Origin: Litoditis marina
Lineage: Eukaryota > Nematoda > Chromadorea > Rhabditida > Rhabditidae
Assembly: GCA_964036275.1 (NCBI GenBank)
Contig: OZ038433.1
Span: forward strand, 40,457,336 to 40,521,335
Length of the DNA: 64,000 bases
Direction of reading: 5' to 3'
The notes under the pieces were generated by a model that saw nothing but the letters and a program-made list of their open reading frames with translations, was not told where the DNA came from and did not search any database. This document shows, piece after piece, positions 35,829 to 50,114 of the stretch; within the stretch, counting starts at the first letter, position 1, and each line of letters begins with the position of its first letter. Position numbers and translations under genes: made by a program.

Positions 35829-35930
35829 GAAAACCAGTTTCACTCTTTGTATTTCTGTGAAATCGAATGTTCGAATGATTGGAAAACCGAGAAAGAGCAA
35901 AGAAAAACAACACAAGAAACACAAAGAGAC

Positions 35931-36220
<290 letters not shown>

Positions 36221-36469
36221 GACAAGAGAAAGGAGAGGACAAGAAACACAGGAGACAGAAGAAAAGAAACAGGAAAAGGGAAAAGAAAAGAGAACAAAGG
36301 AAAATAGAAAGAGAAAAAAAAGGAAACGAGAATTCTGAAAGAATAGAAAAGAGAAACCAAAAACAGAAACTTTCAACCAGGAGAAAGTTTCTGATAGAAG
36401 ATTTTAATTGAAACGAAACAGTTCTATTCGCTATAGGAAATATCGGGCGAAAAAAAATAATCCGAATCT

Positions 36470-36605
36470 CTCTCTCACAGACTTGAACTAACAGATTCAG
36501 ACTTGACTCAGACTCTCACAGAATCACACTGACTCAGACTCTCACACTCAGACTCACAGACTTCATACTTCTCACAGACTAACAGACTCTCACAGACATG
36601 AACTA
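36470..36605. repeat. Degenerate CAGACTCTCACAG repeat
   Basis: About 10 irregular copies of CAGACT/CTCACAG words in a 135-bp block. Simple-sequence DNA, noncoding. Confidence 0.6.
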
Positions 36606-38423
36606 ATTCGAAATGTTTAGTTGCAGCACATGTTCCCCAACGATTTTTTTGTCACGTTGAAATATTTTCTCGAAGAAGAGTGAAATAGATCAAGTACGAT
36701 ACACTATTCAAACTATGAAATGAAGATCGCTCGGATCAACTGAGAATCATGAACGTTCTTTTTTGTTTGATTCCTTTAATCCTCTAGTGTACTGTATTCT
36801 AAACTTTTCTATTCAACTCTCTTTTTTTCCACGGATTAGGAGGCCATTGTCACCAAAGCATTATTACTACATTTAATTGTTCGCGGATGAGTTAAGAGAG
36901 ACAACAGAGATACTTTGTTTCTCAAGAAGGGGGTGTGAATGTGAACCTTGAACAGATGGAATCCTAGCCGTATAGGCTCAGTTTCTCCGAACAAACTTTG
37001 TATCCTATTCACAAAATGTTACACATTACCGTACTCTTACTCGAGTACGCCTATATAAGAGCACATCGGTCATTGTTCAGAGCAAACGTTCAACTCTATG
37101 CCCGTGAGCCCGAACAGTACCTCCGAATAGTCACATAGAACGTTCTCTTATCACTATTAATCCAAATTTGACACAGTATGTGTACTTCTCTCTTTTAGAA
37201 AGTTTCTAATCAGTTTTCTTCACAAAGCTTATCGTTCCCAAATAGAATTATGAGATTTCTATGGAGACTCCAAACATGAAATCATTTCCTGCCTTAAGTC
37301 GATCTCCTTGCATTTTTCTAGTACATGAAATAAGTAAGCAAAAACGTTCTGTTCATTCAAGCAAGCGAGCAACAAGCAAAGTAGCAAAGTACGTAATAGG
37401 TACTGCTGAACGGAAAGGAATTCAAAATTCCTTAACATTGGTGTTCTATTCTTTTCGCCCTTTTCACTGAATTGGAGTTCCTATTTAACTTGTGTTATTG
37501 AATCATGAACTCCGTTCTTGACTTTAATATTTCTGCCTGAGGTAGTAAGCCCGATCAATCATACTTGAACGAGCAATTGAAATTAAAAGAGCCACATTTC
37601 AATGGCGACGAATGAATGACCAATAATAAAAATTTTAGTCACACATCAGTTCCCATTTAGCTTATAAATATAAAAATCGTCGAATCGCTTCTACGTTTGT
37701 CTAGACGTTCAGTGAATACTGATGAGTGAGACTGGCGTAATCGGCTAGCTCTTTGGACTTCCTAGTTCTCTCCTTACATGCTCTCTTCGTAACTTAAAAT
37801 CTCTAGTTGACGCTAACTGGTCGCCTACTTATGAAGCTGGCATTTATAGTGATAATTGTTACAAAGTAAGGGAAATGAGAGTAGAACTGCCTAATAAACT
37901 GAGATTTGCATAAGACAAAGCACAAACTAGGCGTTCTCCCAGAGCAAACATTATGGTAGGGTTTTGTCCTTTCTACGTATTTTTTGCATCTATTTATGAC
38001 TTTCTCGTTGCAGCGTGAGTGATAAAACGTTGAATTGTAATTGAGAAACACAACATATTGTTCAAATGTCACTTTACTCATACTATCAGCCGTATGGGTG
38101 AATTTATTTTCAAACAGGCTCAATCCGAATCAAAAAGCAACTCGATTATTCCCGAAACAATTTATTCAAACAAAATTTGAACCAATAGAGGTTTTATCGA
38201 ACCCCAAGAAATTGATGCTGAGATATGAAAATGTAACTTCGATTCGGTTCTGTGCCGGCTATAGTACGAAACTTGTCCGGTTTCTTCTCTAACTTCTTGG
38301 TTCCCGAAAAATCGATTCGACAACTTCGATTTGTGAAAAATCAGATAGAAATTAGCACACAATTTGACGTTTTGTATTTTTGAACCACTCAACTCATTAT
38401 GGGGCTAAAACGCATCAATTCAG
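36606..38423. other. Gene-free stretch
   Basis: No supported exon. A TATATAAG at about 37052 is an isolated core-promoter-like motif without a following gene. Near 38115-38310 there is weak similarity to the GAACCGAACC palindrome of 13063-13345. Confidence 0.35.
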
Positions 38424-41179
38424 ATGGATTTGCGTTTCTCTCTGCTCAAAATGATTGTGTCTGGGGAGCCTGATCAGCGGTTCTACAATTGTTCGTCTAA
38501 ATCACCGCAGGAATGGTTCGACACAGGTCTGCCACAACCGTACCTCGGCACGTACTTCATGATGAGCGGCACAGTGTTGGAGGTATAGTTTGTTCCACCC
38601 ACGTATAATCTCTATCGTAATCTGTCAAACTTCCAAGTCAGACTTTGATATATGGACGTTTTTGGATTTTCTTCAAATTTTGGTAATATATTCTGCAAGG
38701 TTGCTACTACAATTTCTGTTTGATAGTTCGAACACAAACTAATGAATTATGCATTAGAAAACACCTCCTGAATCTTTAACGGATTAATGTAGGAGGACAC
38801 GATTGGTGAAACAGAGTATGGCGATGGCTAAGCAAAAATTTCCGTTTGTCACGTGGCAGCGTTGCACGACAAGCTAATTCCGTTTGAAACTTGAACTGAA
38901 ATCTTTCTCCCACAGACCCTTCTCCTTAAATTCACTTTCCGAACAACTTTAACGAGGTAGAAAAATCAATTATCCGTTTTACAGATCATATACATTCTCT
39001 GTCTGGTGGTGATGTTTCACAAGGACCTCATGAAAAGTTCGTGTTACAAAATAATGTTTGCTCTGGGACTCACAGATATCATTTCCATACTAGTCAACTC
39101 CATTCTGACTGGCTATTTGACCTACGTGGGAGCGGTGTTCTGCACCCATCCGCATCTCATCTTCAGCATTGGTTCCATCGGTTTGGGTGAGTATCCTCAT
39201 GTGAAAACACTACCGCCTGTTGGGTTCGCTCTTTACATTGGCAGGCATGGCGGCGTAACAAACCTTACAATTGTATAAAAAGTTGATTTGAGTTTCTCAT
39301 GAGAATCACATGAACACCTCATGAGCTATTCGTGAACGTCTAAGGTTGTAGCATAGAAATCAAAATAATCTCATGAGAGGTTCGTGCGATATTGCTCACG
39401 AGGTGTTTCATGAGGTTTTTGAGGGATTGCTACGATGCTTATCGTGTGTTGTACTATCCCGTTGTGTTTTTAGTTTGAGCCCGTTGATTTCCGGTGGAAG
39501 TTTGTGATCCACCCACAACCAGATCAACCTACAACTATAAATGATCACTACCTTTAGAATTTAAACATTTTTTCACTACATTGTCTTGTTTGGGTAATTC
39601 TAAAACAATTTCCAGGTTGTTGGTGTTTGGACTGTTTCTATTGCGTTTTGCTTGCTCTCAATCGTTGCTACGAGTTATGCAACATCAAGCAGCTGAATTG
39701 TATTTTCCAAGTTAGTCACGATCTCTATATAACAAGTAGTACTGACCCCCCTTAAAGGGTTAGTTTCGCTCTGATCTCGAAACAACCATTGTACACGACT
39801 CAAAGCGTATTTCATGTTCAGTTCATATAACTATACGTAGTTTTCATCCGATACCAAGGCAGAAACAAATCCAACTTTCAGAGAAATCGGGTGATCGTTT
39901 GTTTGGTTGTCGCAGTGTTTTATTGTGTATTCATGACATTCTTCACAACCCCACCTGTGTTCAACTCAAACCTAGTTTCGTGGTTCTTCAATCCGATGAA
40001 TGGACAAAATGTGAGTTTGGCGAGTAGTAATTTGAATAAACTACACCGTTTGTCTGGGTTTGGAAAGCTCTCACGAACAATCAACGACATATAGGAATTA
40101 TTATGACTGAGTGCGATAGGGAAAGAGGGAGGGAGGCGATAGAAAGAGAGAGAGAGAGAGAGAGAAACAGAGAGAGAAGAGATTAATAGACAGGGATTGA
40201 CCGCAAAATATATACATGGAAGTATCCATATCATTTTTTCAATTTCAGCCAGCGTCAGTCTACTTTAACGATTTCCATTCTATCAACAATATACTGATGG
40301 CTTTCATCACCACAATTCTTTACATTTTCCTCTGTGTTCAACTGTTCGTTTTGGGAAGAGGAGTTACAGGAGTAATGAACAGACTACAGAGACAAGTAAG
40401 CACAATTGTTGTCAAAATGAGAAGCAGAAATCTACTGTGTACCTCACTTTACGCTGTGTAGAAACACACATAATTTGTAAACTACGACCGCTGCTGCGAG
40501 TCACAAAAGTACGTAGTTTATGGTTTGATCACGTTGCACTGTGAGCGTAATTCGGGACTTTTTCTGCCATATAATGCTTCAATTTCGACAAATCTAACGT
40601 TATAATTAAGAAACAAGAAATTCCTTAGCAAAATCTTCCACGAATGAGAAACTATTCAGGTGTTCATTCAGTCTTTTCTCATTTGTGTCTTCAACGTGAT
40701 GGCGGCTTACGTTTATGTCTACATGCAGTATTGTTCCATCTCTCCCTGGTTCATTCTCACGGGACAACTCGCATGGCAGTACAGTAGTGGTGAGTTTATA
40801 AGTGAATGAAAAAGTCAAAACAAGTAACCTAAAACGAGAACCCGGCAACCAGTCAAACTGACAGAAAAATCCAAACTCCAGGGTAACTGGTTTTAGTTTC
40901 AAGGTACCTACCTAATCATGGAACCTCAACAAAAATCACAAAAATTTAGTCAGGTTACCACAAAACCGGGTTTGAATATAAAATGCGCCCAGAAATGAAT
41001 CAACCGTTTTCGTTTCAGGCAGTCCTGGTTTGATCTACCTTGCCTTCAATGGTTCGATCCGCCGGGGTGTACTCCGAATGATTGTTCCGACTCCGCTGGC
41101 TCGTCGACTGAATCTGCTACAACCGTCAAATGAATCCAGGACCATTCGAAGAACCCCTACTGTTGGGGCGATAGCTTAG
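38424..41179 (+). CDS. Srt-type chemosensory 7TM receptor, 7 exons, 340 aa
   Basis: Predicted class T serpentine receptor in sensory-neuron membranes. Exons: 38424-38582, 38985-39186, 39616-39710, 39882-40010, 40249-40395, 40660-40789, 41019-41179; every phase agrees and the frame is intact. Srt signatures in order: extracellular FYNCSSKSPQEWFDTG and PYLGTYFMMSGTVLEIIYI, KSSCYKIMFALGLTDI, GYLTYVGAVFCTHP, GCWCLDCFYCVLLALNRCYE in TM3, TM4 followed by TTPPVFNS and WFFNP, NDFHSINNILMAF, QSFLICVFNVMAAYVYVYMQ in TM6, QLAWQYSSGSPGLIYLAFNG in TM7, and a basic polar tail. Intron 2 holds a MITE. Looks functional. Confidence 0.92.
39249..39438. mobile_element. GGCGGCGTAGC-family MITE, copy in Srt intron 2
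   Basis: Left end GGCGGCGTAACAAACC, right end GGGATTGCTACGATGC, with CTCATGAG blocks between. More diverged than the copy at 1238-1416. Confidence 0.55.
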
Positions 41180-41319
41180 AAGGGGAAAAAGTTATGTGAA
41201 AGAGTTGCCTAAAACCCTTTTATTTCCAACTAATGCACATGGGCTTACGGTGTACCTAACTTAGAATTCCTTTCTGCCATATCGTTTAAAACACAGCCAA
41301 AATGAACTTGTCACTAGTT

Positions 41320-41473
41320 TTATTTCTTCAAACTTATGATCTCTATTTCTGTCTCCCTAGCGATGTCTCGCTCTCTCAACCACCAAATAATTCTTTTCAG
41401 TTGTTGATTGTGAACCCTTTTGAACCTTTTGTGAAGTAAACGTTTGTTTCGTGAGCTTCCAGCATTTCTGAAA
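41320..41473 (-). other. Possible exon of a small basic protein
   Basis: Minus-strand frame ending at a stop at 41320 reads NAGSSRNKRLLHKRFKR, VHNQQLKRIIWWLRERD and ISLKK, behind an acceptor-like TTGTTTCAG. Without splicing the frame continues upstream through a hydrophobic YILITLYWMLYCF. A single helix with a basic tail would echo the lysine-rich family. No start or upstream exon is established. Confidence 0.25.
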
Positions 41474-41991
41474 CAATATAACATCCAATATAGAGTAATC
41501 AGTATGTATGTATCGTAATCATCATTGAAGTCCACAAATGAAAATTGAAAAAGTGATCTCAACACACACAGTTTATGAAATTATTGTAACAACACCAATT
41601 ATGAAATCAACTATCATGGCTAATAACAAAAAACTTGAACCAAATGACCAACAACATTAACAAACACAAGAATAGAAACAAAACTTTTAACAAAGTTTGA
41701 GTGTTCGGTACGCTGTTTGAAACAATGTGACAGCGCAAAAGATTATCCCATCAACTATTTGTGTATTTTATAGATGTTTAAACTAAGACACGCAGTGTGA
41801 CAGTGATGACCCAAAACTCTATAAAAATTAATAATTTAAATATTAATCTGGCTGATGCTCACTACTGAATGACAATGCGATTCCGTGAAAGTTCAGAAAT
41901 CAGGCATCAGGCATTTCATAAATTTTCTATACTCATATTACAGTTTGAGCTTTATAAACCTATAAAAAACCTATAGGTAACAGAATTATGT

Positions 41992-44660
41992 TCAATAGGT
42001 TGGGAAAGAGTCATCGATAGACTCCGCCCACTTCTGATAACCACCCTCGATGTCGCGAACTCGGCATGGTGCCAGCTTCTCTCGCAAATACCCTACTGCC
42101 AGCTGGGAGTCATTTCCTCTGTGGCAAACGACGAAAACTGGAATCAACAACGGAAATATACTAGTAGCACATAAGAAGCACGTGAAGCGTACATAAAACG
42201 CTAGAAAAAGTGCACAATACTACCGTACGAATTCTAGACGGAACAGTAAAAAGCAGAATATGAGAAAACTGCACTCACCGTCATTATCATAATCGTCTGG
42301 CACACACAAGCGTAGACGAATGGCATCGGCCTCCAACTTTTGGCAGTCTTGCAGAGTTAAATCTGAAAGAAGAAGCTACCTCACAAAGATATATATCTAT
42401 TGATAAGGAAAAGTGACAGGAATACATTTCACCTATGACCAAAAATATGTCATACTCAAAGCGTGTTTCATGCGCTAATGACACCACCTCCGGAAGGTTG
42501 CCAGTAGAAGTATGTTACACACAACTTGTAACTCTACCGTAAAATTTGCAAACTTCCAAATTGGGTTTTGAATGTAATAGTTTTTGAAAGATTTCAATAG
42601 GTTGGTATGTCTACCCCTAGCACTACGAACAGTAAAAAATATTATTCGGGAGGTCTTTATTTTCATTAGAAGAAGCCAATTTGAAATTTCGTAAACTAGG
42701 TTTGTTAGATTTGCACTCAAAATTAGAATACTCGAATTCTTATTTTATAAACTAACAATTAATTCTACCGCCAACCCACTTTTAGCCTCCTTCAGTCTGG
42801 TAATAGCGAATTCGTTTGGTGGCCGAGTATCGATTAGAATTGGAGAGGCCTCTGATCGAATTTCGTTGTATTCCGTGACAGAAACTCGGTCGGCATCTGA
42901 TAATACGCGGAGAGAGGGCGTCTGGACGGAAAATAAAATATAAATATACAGTACATTACAATATAATATTCATTTTTCAGATGTTGTTCGTGTCCAATCC
43001 AAATCATATCTTCAAAAACTATTTCATCAAATTCTGATACACACTCGACGTGGGCGTATCAGTCCTAGTGCGTGCCATTCTCAGTATTTTGAATTCAGCA
43101 ATCAGCGTTCACCCACCCCGTCTGTTATCAAGTTACCATTGTATGGGATATTTTGACAAAGGTGAAAGGTTATTCAATTTTGACGAAAAAAGGAGGTTGA
43201 CGGTTGAAAACTACAACTTTCCTACCGAACACTCAGTAAACTAACGATAACTAATACGTCGATGATTTTGAAAGGTTGTTGACGAAAATTTCCGACGAGG
43301 ATGCGATATTTGAAAACATAACAGATCTTGGCTGTCTATACCATAACCTATTGTTCTATTATATCATTCAAGTTGAACCAACCTTGTCGTTAGGACCAGC
43401 GCCACAGAAAACTTGGTAATCTATAAGTTTGGTGATAGAAGGGTTCTCTCCACAAACAGCACAACCAGGCGATTTCCCCCTGAGAGCAACACAACGGGTA
43501 CGACCGGACAGTCCATCATATAAGAGAAGACGACTACTGTAGGAAGCTGAAAAATAAAAAGTACAAAAAAATGAAAATACAAACTTTACTAAAGTTTGAA
43601 ACTATCGAGTGATTGGGTAGTTGTGCGAGCGCTAACCACATTACTTATATTCGACTACTGTTCGCGGTAATGAGCATGGTGCATGACGGATCGGGATCAC
43701 GCCAGCTGTCCATTACAGCTACTGCCTATTTCATTTTTACGGATGTCGCCAACTTTTACAATCCAAGATGAGCACAACGTTTTCGGCCTTTCAGCCGCTA
43801 CGAATTACAAAGTTACCAAAAAGAAGGCAAACAAAATTTGACTGATGGAAGATGGAAGATTGAAAATAACTTCGATTTAAGCCTACGACCAACTTGACTA
43901 AAAAGCACCATATTTATGACAACTTAGACACGAATTCCGAGGTATAAACACAAACTATACCGACGTTTCAATCCGGCGGCAATCTTGATGACCTCAAGTG
44001 CTTGCATACTTCCTATGGTTCCGACAATTGGTCCCAGAACCCCTCCTTCCGAACAATTTGTGACCAGAGACGCAGAGGGCGGAGTGGGGAAGAGACAGCG
44101 ATAGCACGGACCTTCCTGCAGAAAAATATGGTTCGAATTTTGTCCAGAAATATAACGGAGTGTTAAGTGAGAAGAGAAACACGATCTTTACAATTACAAG
44201 CTTCTCGACAGAACACATCATTTTCAGGCACTCCGACAAAGTTACTCCCGTTCACTAGTAAGATCGGCAGATAAAAATGGTATAGACATATAATAGAAGT
44301 TTATACGCGATTCAACCCGTGACTTTGCACAGTAGATGCTAGATGTGGATGTGGTACTCCAATTGTATGAGAAAAAAGAAAAGAGAGTGGGTTCTATACA
44401 TACCTCTCCATAATTATACACTGTCAACTGTCCTTCCCATCGCAACGCACTTCCACTAACCAAAGGACGTCCTAATAAAACACAAGCGTCGTTTATGAGA
44501 TACCTGAAAAACGTGTTAGTTCTCACTATGAACAAAAGAAAACGGCGAAATGGAGAGAGAAAGGGAGAATGGAGAGGAGAAAGATAGGTATAACGTATAA
44601 CGTATGAAAACAGTCAGGATGAGAAAAAGGGAGATAGAGTGATAGAGAGAGAGAGAGAGA

Positions 44661-44692
<32 letters not shown>

Positions 44693-46004
44693 CGAAGAAA
44701 GACGAATAAGGAAACGATCTATCTGCACTCTCTTTGATATTTCTCTTCCTATTCTTTCTCTACTATGTGAAGTGTCTATACTCTATTAGAGTATAGAACC
44801 TTAAAGCTTTTTCTTTCAGAACTACCCATTTTCAGAACTGAAAACCAACCTGGTTGCGGCATTGTCCGAGCAATCGACGACGATGTCATATTCTTTGACG
44901 ACATCAAGTGCGTTCTGACTATCTAACAGCAAATTGTGACATTTCACGGAGACGAGGTGGTTCAAACTGAAAAAGGCATCAACAGTGTCGTACTTTTGGT
45001 TTACATATGCTCACTTTTCGGTGTCGCTCAGGAAACTATTTTACGTATGGTAGTCCTTCTACAAGCTTTCTCGACCCACTTCCCACTATCAGATGTATAG
45101 GTGCGATACCAGGGTTAGCTGACCGGGAAGTTCCTCAATTTACCTTTTTGCCTTTTTTTTTCAATTCAACGGGAATGTTTAACTTTACGAACCCTCGAGC
45201 CGACTCAGATAGACTCGAATCAGATTAGACATAGGTCAGATAACCGGGGTATATACACACCTATGGTTATACGTGGAACTGACCCGTTGATCATCTGTTT
45301 AATAGATTCCGTCTTCGGCATACCAACATCACATTCTTTGTGAGCCACCTGACGATGGAGATTGTCCGTGGAGACCTAAACTGTTTGGGCTAAATATAAT
45401 ATGTAGACGAGAAAATGCACTGATCCACACTAAATGACAGTGAAATTTCATTCGACCTGATTGACAAAAGTTATACGAAATACTACAGTTCTTTCTAAAC
45501 GGATTGAAGAGCGATAGTTACAATTTGGAAAGAATACATGAGCAAGCGTTTAGGGCCGTGACACTAGTGACAGTATTCCCCTACCTCATCATAGTCAACG
45601 ATGCCTATGGTTCCGACGCCAGCTCCGGCTAGATAGGTAGCAACAGGACATCCCAATCCACCAGCTCCTAAGATCAATACGCGAGAAGATTTCAGACGCT
45701 CCTGACCTGAGAATATGTGTCATCGCTACTTTCAACGTGTCATCGCTATTTCATTTCATGTTGAACAGAATCACCTATACCTTACTGCTCCCAGAACAGA
45801 ATAACTATTTACTTAGTTACTTAATTGTCGTCACATAATGTAAATTAAGGTGAAACTAGCTGAAATTATGACCCTGAGATCGCCCTCCAATTCCAGTTGT
45901 ACATGTTTTAGGTCAACAACGTGCTCACCTTGAACTCCGAATTCACTGATGAGCAACTGCCTGCTGTATCGCTGCACTTCTTCCTTCTCTAGAGTATGAT
46001 CCAT
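41992..46004 (-). CDS. MOCS3/UBA4: E1-like adenylyltransferase plus rhodanese sulfurtransferase, 406 aa
   Basis: Activates the C-termini of MOCS2A and URM1 and loads sulfur onto them, for molybdenum cofactor synthesis and tRNA wobble thiolation in the cytosol. Ten exons: 46004-45929, 45706-45585, 45375-45257, 44966-44850, 44503-44404, 44115-43965, 43546-43383, 42921-42780, 42362-42279, 42137-41992. Motifs in order: RYSRQLL; nucleotide loop [37 protein letters not shown]; two CxxC zinc pairs ([18 protein letters not shown]); [12 protein letters not shown] with the adenylyl-transfer cysteine region; linker; rhodanese domain with [11 protein letters not shown] and active loop CHRGNDSQ; C-terminal [15 protein letters not shown]. 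Several donors had to be read as GTCGGT or GTGGGT. Possibly preceded by a spliced-leader acceptor. Confidence 0.93.
44647..44692. repeat. GA-rich run in MOCS3 intron
   Basis: Imperfect (GA)n of about 45 bases in the intron between the fourth and fifth MOCS3 exons. Confidence 0.8.
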
Positions 46005-46235
46005 AATTCGCGGACCAAAATAGAGAATTCCGGGTGAAGCTCCTAGAAAACAACAAACATCTTAAGAACATCTTAAGAATATAACATACTGTATTAAGAG
46101 CACACAACTGGCAATGTAATCACGAGAGGCGTAAGCAGAAGATGGGAGGTCATCGAAATCGAAATAACTAAATAAATAAAATTAACTATTAATAGTTTCA
46201 AATATATTTGAAAAATATAAATAAATGGAAAAATT

Positions 46236-46697
46236 AGGTTTACGGACAAATCCCCCCCGCCGCGTTGCGGTCGGACAATTCCCCCCTCTGCGCGGACAAC
46301 TCCCCCCTCTAATTTTTCTCTAAATCCTGGCTGTTAATCGAACATGCTTTGAATTTCATTACATGCTGACTTACCCTGTAAGTAAGCATGTATATGAAGA
46401 TTTTCAACGCGAAAACTTCACTTTTATCTTTGAGTTGAGGTTAAAAACTTACGTTATTCCGTGGACTTTGGTTAAATACTGTTTTATGTCATTTTTCGGC
46501 TAATAATAATGACTACACTAGGTCCACGAATGCTAATCATCTTATAGAGCTATTATAAACTGTATCTTCTTGAATAAGATAAGTTAACTTCGAAAAATGA
46601 CCATAACTAGTGTAAAATAGGTTGAGGGGGGAGTTGTCCGAGAGAGGGGGGAATTGTCCGACCGCGACGCGGGGGGGATTTGTCGCGTAATCGAAAA
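46236..46697. mobile_element. Foldback element with C-rich subterminal repeats
   Basis: Left end has ACGGACAAATCCCCCCCG followed by two CGGACAA(T/C)TCCCCCCTCT-type units. The right end has the reverse complements (GGGGGGAGTTGTCCG, GGGGGGAATTGTCCGACC, GGGGGGGATTTGTCGCG). The interior of about 320 bp has no ORF. Architecture (tandem G/C-run repeats inside inverted ends) is like 29786-30882 although the units differ. It lies between the head-to-head MOCS3 and NDUFB11 genes. Confidence 0.7.
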
Positions 46698-47048
46698 ATT
46701 ATAGAGTAAGCGTGCTCCAATACTAAACTCAGTGTGAGATTTTATTTGCGTCAAAGAGAGGGTATGGCGTAAACATTGCGCGGATTCTGCTGGCACATCT
46801 GTAGCGCGTGGGAATTTAGTTTTCAACTTCAACCGTTTCGTTCTTATATACCCTTTTCTCAGCTTTAAATATTGTTTTTTATTTGTGTGTTTGCCTGATA
46901 CATTGTGCGTTTCATTAATTATTTAGCTTGTTACATTAGTCTGTATGATTCGATGAATTTGTATTTATACAGGTGATGAATACCGCATGAACTTGGAGCT
47001 TCTTCTCAATTAGTCAACAATGTGCTGTCAACTCATATTTTTGTAGGT

Positions 47049-50000
47049 ATGCTGCTACGGGTGTGTGGTAGGACAGCTCAATTGAGGGCGCTCCAGCCTG
47101 CTCGAGGCCTGGCTTCCCACGGTCACGGAGCCGAGGACGCAAAGATTGAGAGAAAGTCAGATTCCTACAGGTGGGGATTTCATTTTATATTTCTAATTAG
47201 TTTCAAACATGGCTAATATCCTGGAATGGGTACAACACATCATATGGGCGATAGTATTTGTTAGAGGGAAGAGGGCAAACACCATACCATGCCCGTTTTC
47301 ACATTTGTTCACGGAAAATCTCTCGATTTTCAATGAGAACTAGACCATTTATTTCACTATTGGCAAAGAAGTGGTCCGTTATTTGAATTTGGCTATTCGA
47401 ACAACCTTACTGTTGTTTTGGATGGAACGCGGGAACGATGAATTCATCGTCCCATCGCGGAAAAAAGTAATAGTTATAGATGCCTGCCTTTGCGTACGGC
47501 GCTAAAACACGCTACTACCATATATATTGGTCTGCACTGGGTCGAAAAACTTCGTACTCACGGTCAAGTTCGAGTGTTCATTTGTATATTTTCATGCATT
47601 TTCAGCTATTTGTACGTGAAATAACGAAGGCAGTGTTCGAATGAGAACAGTGACAGTTAATGTTTATCACTAGTTGGATAAATCTGAGTTCAGACCTGGA
47701 TCAGACTCGTACGCCTACGAAAACCCTTGGCCAAAGCTGAACGGCGGTCGTCTCGATTGGTTGTTCGGAGATGGATGGAGGAGACCTCTCGCCAAGGACC
47801 AGGGAGCGAAAATGGTAGGCTATAGTTTCGGGTTGCGGAATCTGTTTTTTGAAGTTTACGTCCATGAATGTTCAAATTTCAAGTCCTGGCTTTCAAAGTT
47901 TTCCATCCAAATAGGTCGGCTATAGTTTTGGGTTGCGGTGCGGAATCTCTGTTCTGAAATTTACGTCGTTGAAATGTTAAAATTCTAAGTGTTGACTTTT
48001 AAAGTTTTGCAAAAATGGTATGCTATAGTTTTGGGTGGCAGAATATGTGTTTGAAGATTACGTCGTTGAAATGAAATGTACAAATTTCAAGTCTTGACTT
48101 TCAAAGTTTTGATTTTCTCTATCAAATAAAGTCTATTTCATCCGTATGCGGACTTGTGCTTACTTTTATTGTCAATTTTCAGAGAAGGGAATGGATTTGG
48201 TTCTCTCAAGTCGCCCATGATGAACACAAGGATTGGCTGAAGTTCCATCAGGTTTGTGTTTCTCATAATAGGACGAAGGAAAATATGAGTATTTATTTGT
48301 TCCCGTTAAATAAGTGGATGATATGGATACTAGTTGTTCTCATAATGGGCGGCGTTCTGTTTGTGTTATGTGCTTATTCAGTTCAAATTTTTTGTTTGTT
48401 TACTACTTTAGACTTTAGATTGGACTATAAACATGTGAACGAATAGGTATGAACATAATAGTTTCAAAAGGTTCTAAGTTCATTATGCATTTTAGTAGAA
48501 AATGATATTATGACATTCGATGACGCTAGGACAAGTTCTAAAAGCCACCAAAAATGTTTAAATCCTTCAAAAAACGTGATGCAACCCACTATTCTCTGAA
48601 AAGTAACGCGTTTGTCGATTTAAACCGTATATTGTGATTGTTTGGGCTTCGAAAGTGATCGAAATATGTTCAAAGTTCGAAGTGTGTAAAATGAGAACCT
48701 ATTCTTCAATTTATTTTAGGATTTAGGCTGTAGGTCAATAGGTTAAAAACTTTGTTACAATAAATGATCGAAGAAAGGGAATGGCAATGTCATACATTAG
48801 CGATTAGCAGGAGCCGATATTAGAAAGTCTCTTGATGCTGATCATTTTCAGGTTGCTTTTATGCTCTTCACGGTGCTTACCACTTGGTTCACGTGTTGGA
48901 TCATGTTCGCCCGGCCCGATTGGTGAGTTAAAAGTTTTTGCTTGATTGTCATACAAAGCTGTTAGGTTTCAGCTGGTTTCCCGCGCGTATATAACGTGCA
49001 ACAGTGAAGTTCAACTGCTCTATAAATGAATCCTCTTCGATGTATGATGTAAGCCGCATTCACGTTAAACGGCATCGAAGTACCAAACTACTCAGATGAT
49101 CCTAAGTTTATGAAAAAAGGCTTTATTGGCTGTTTAGGTAGGTTGGCGGAATTCTGATGATACACACTTTTTGAACCAGTAAATATGCACCCGCGTGTAC
49201 TGTTAAATAGTGAATACTCTACAAACGTGGGGCGACTTTGTTGGATGCTGCATTAAATCACCCATTTTTCTTACAATCGAGGTTTTGAACTACTATATTT
49301 TCAACAATTGGCGCACTTTACTGGTAAAAGCCTTACATCACACGTGTTTTTTCAGTTTATACCCAAGTAAAAAACCTGATTTTCATTAAATTTATGTGGA
49401 CAACAAAGTCGCCTCCTGTATGATACTCTAGCATGTTAGTTACAATCCTATCTTGGAAATACATAGATTTTTGTTCACAACGCAAATGATGTCTTGCTCC
49501 AGGCCGATGGGTCGTGAATGGGCTCTCCGTGAGGCTCATCTCGAAATTGCGCGTCGGGAAAAGGCCGGTCTTCCCCTTATCAGCCCCGACCTGTTGCCTA
49601 GGTAAGCTATTCGTATGAGGATGTTGGACATACGTAACATACCCCCTTATTTTGATGTTGACTGATGCTCACTTTTGCCCGATTTTGACAGAGGAATGCT
49701 CACCTTTTGGAGTAATGTTATAGATTCTCGGTAAAGTTAAAAAAAATTCAGTTTTTTAATGACATATGCTTACTTTTTGGAGATGCTCATGCTCACTTTT
49801 TTCGACCTGATGTGAGCCTTTTTTACGTGTGATGTTTGGATGTATTTGTGATTTGTTCTCCAACTTTTGCAAAAGCGAAAGGTGTTGGAAAAACAGCCGT
49901 AGTTCATGGCTTATGGCTTTCATCAGTTTCACGAGCAAACCAGTGGTTCCAGATATTTTCTTCGGCATGTCTTTTGCAATTTATTTTATTTTCTGCATCG

Positions 50001-50082
50001 AAGATGTATTTAAAGGGGGGCTGAATTGAATTTTCAAATAAAAGACAAGAGACGAATCGATATTTGCCCCGGCATTCAATTC

Positions 50083-50114
<32 letters not shown>

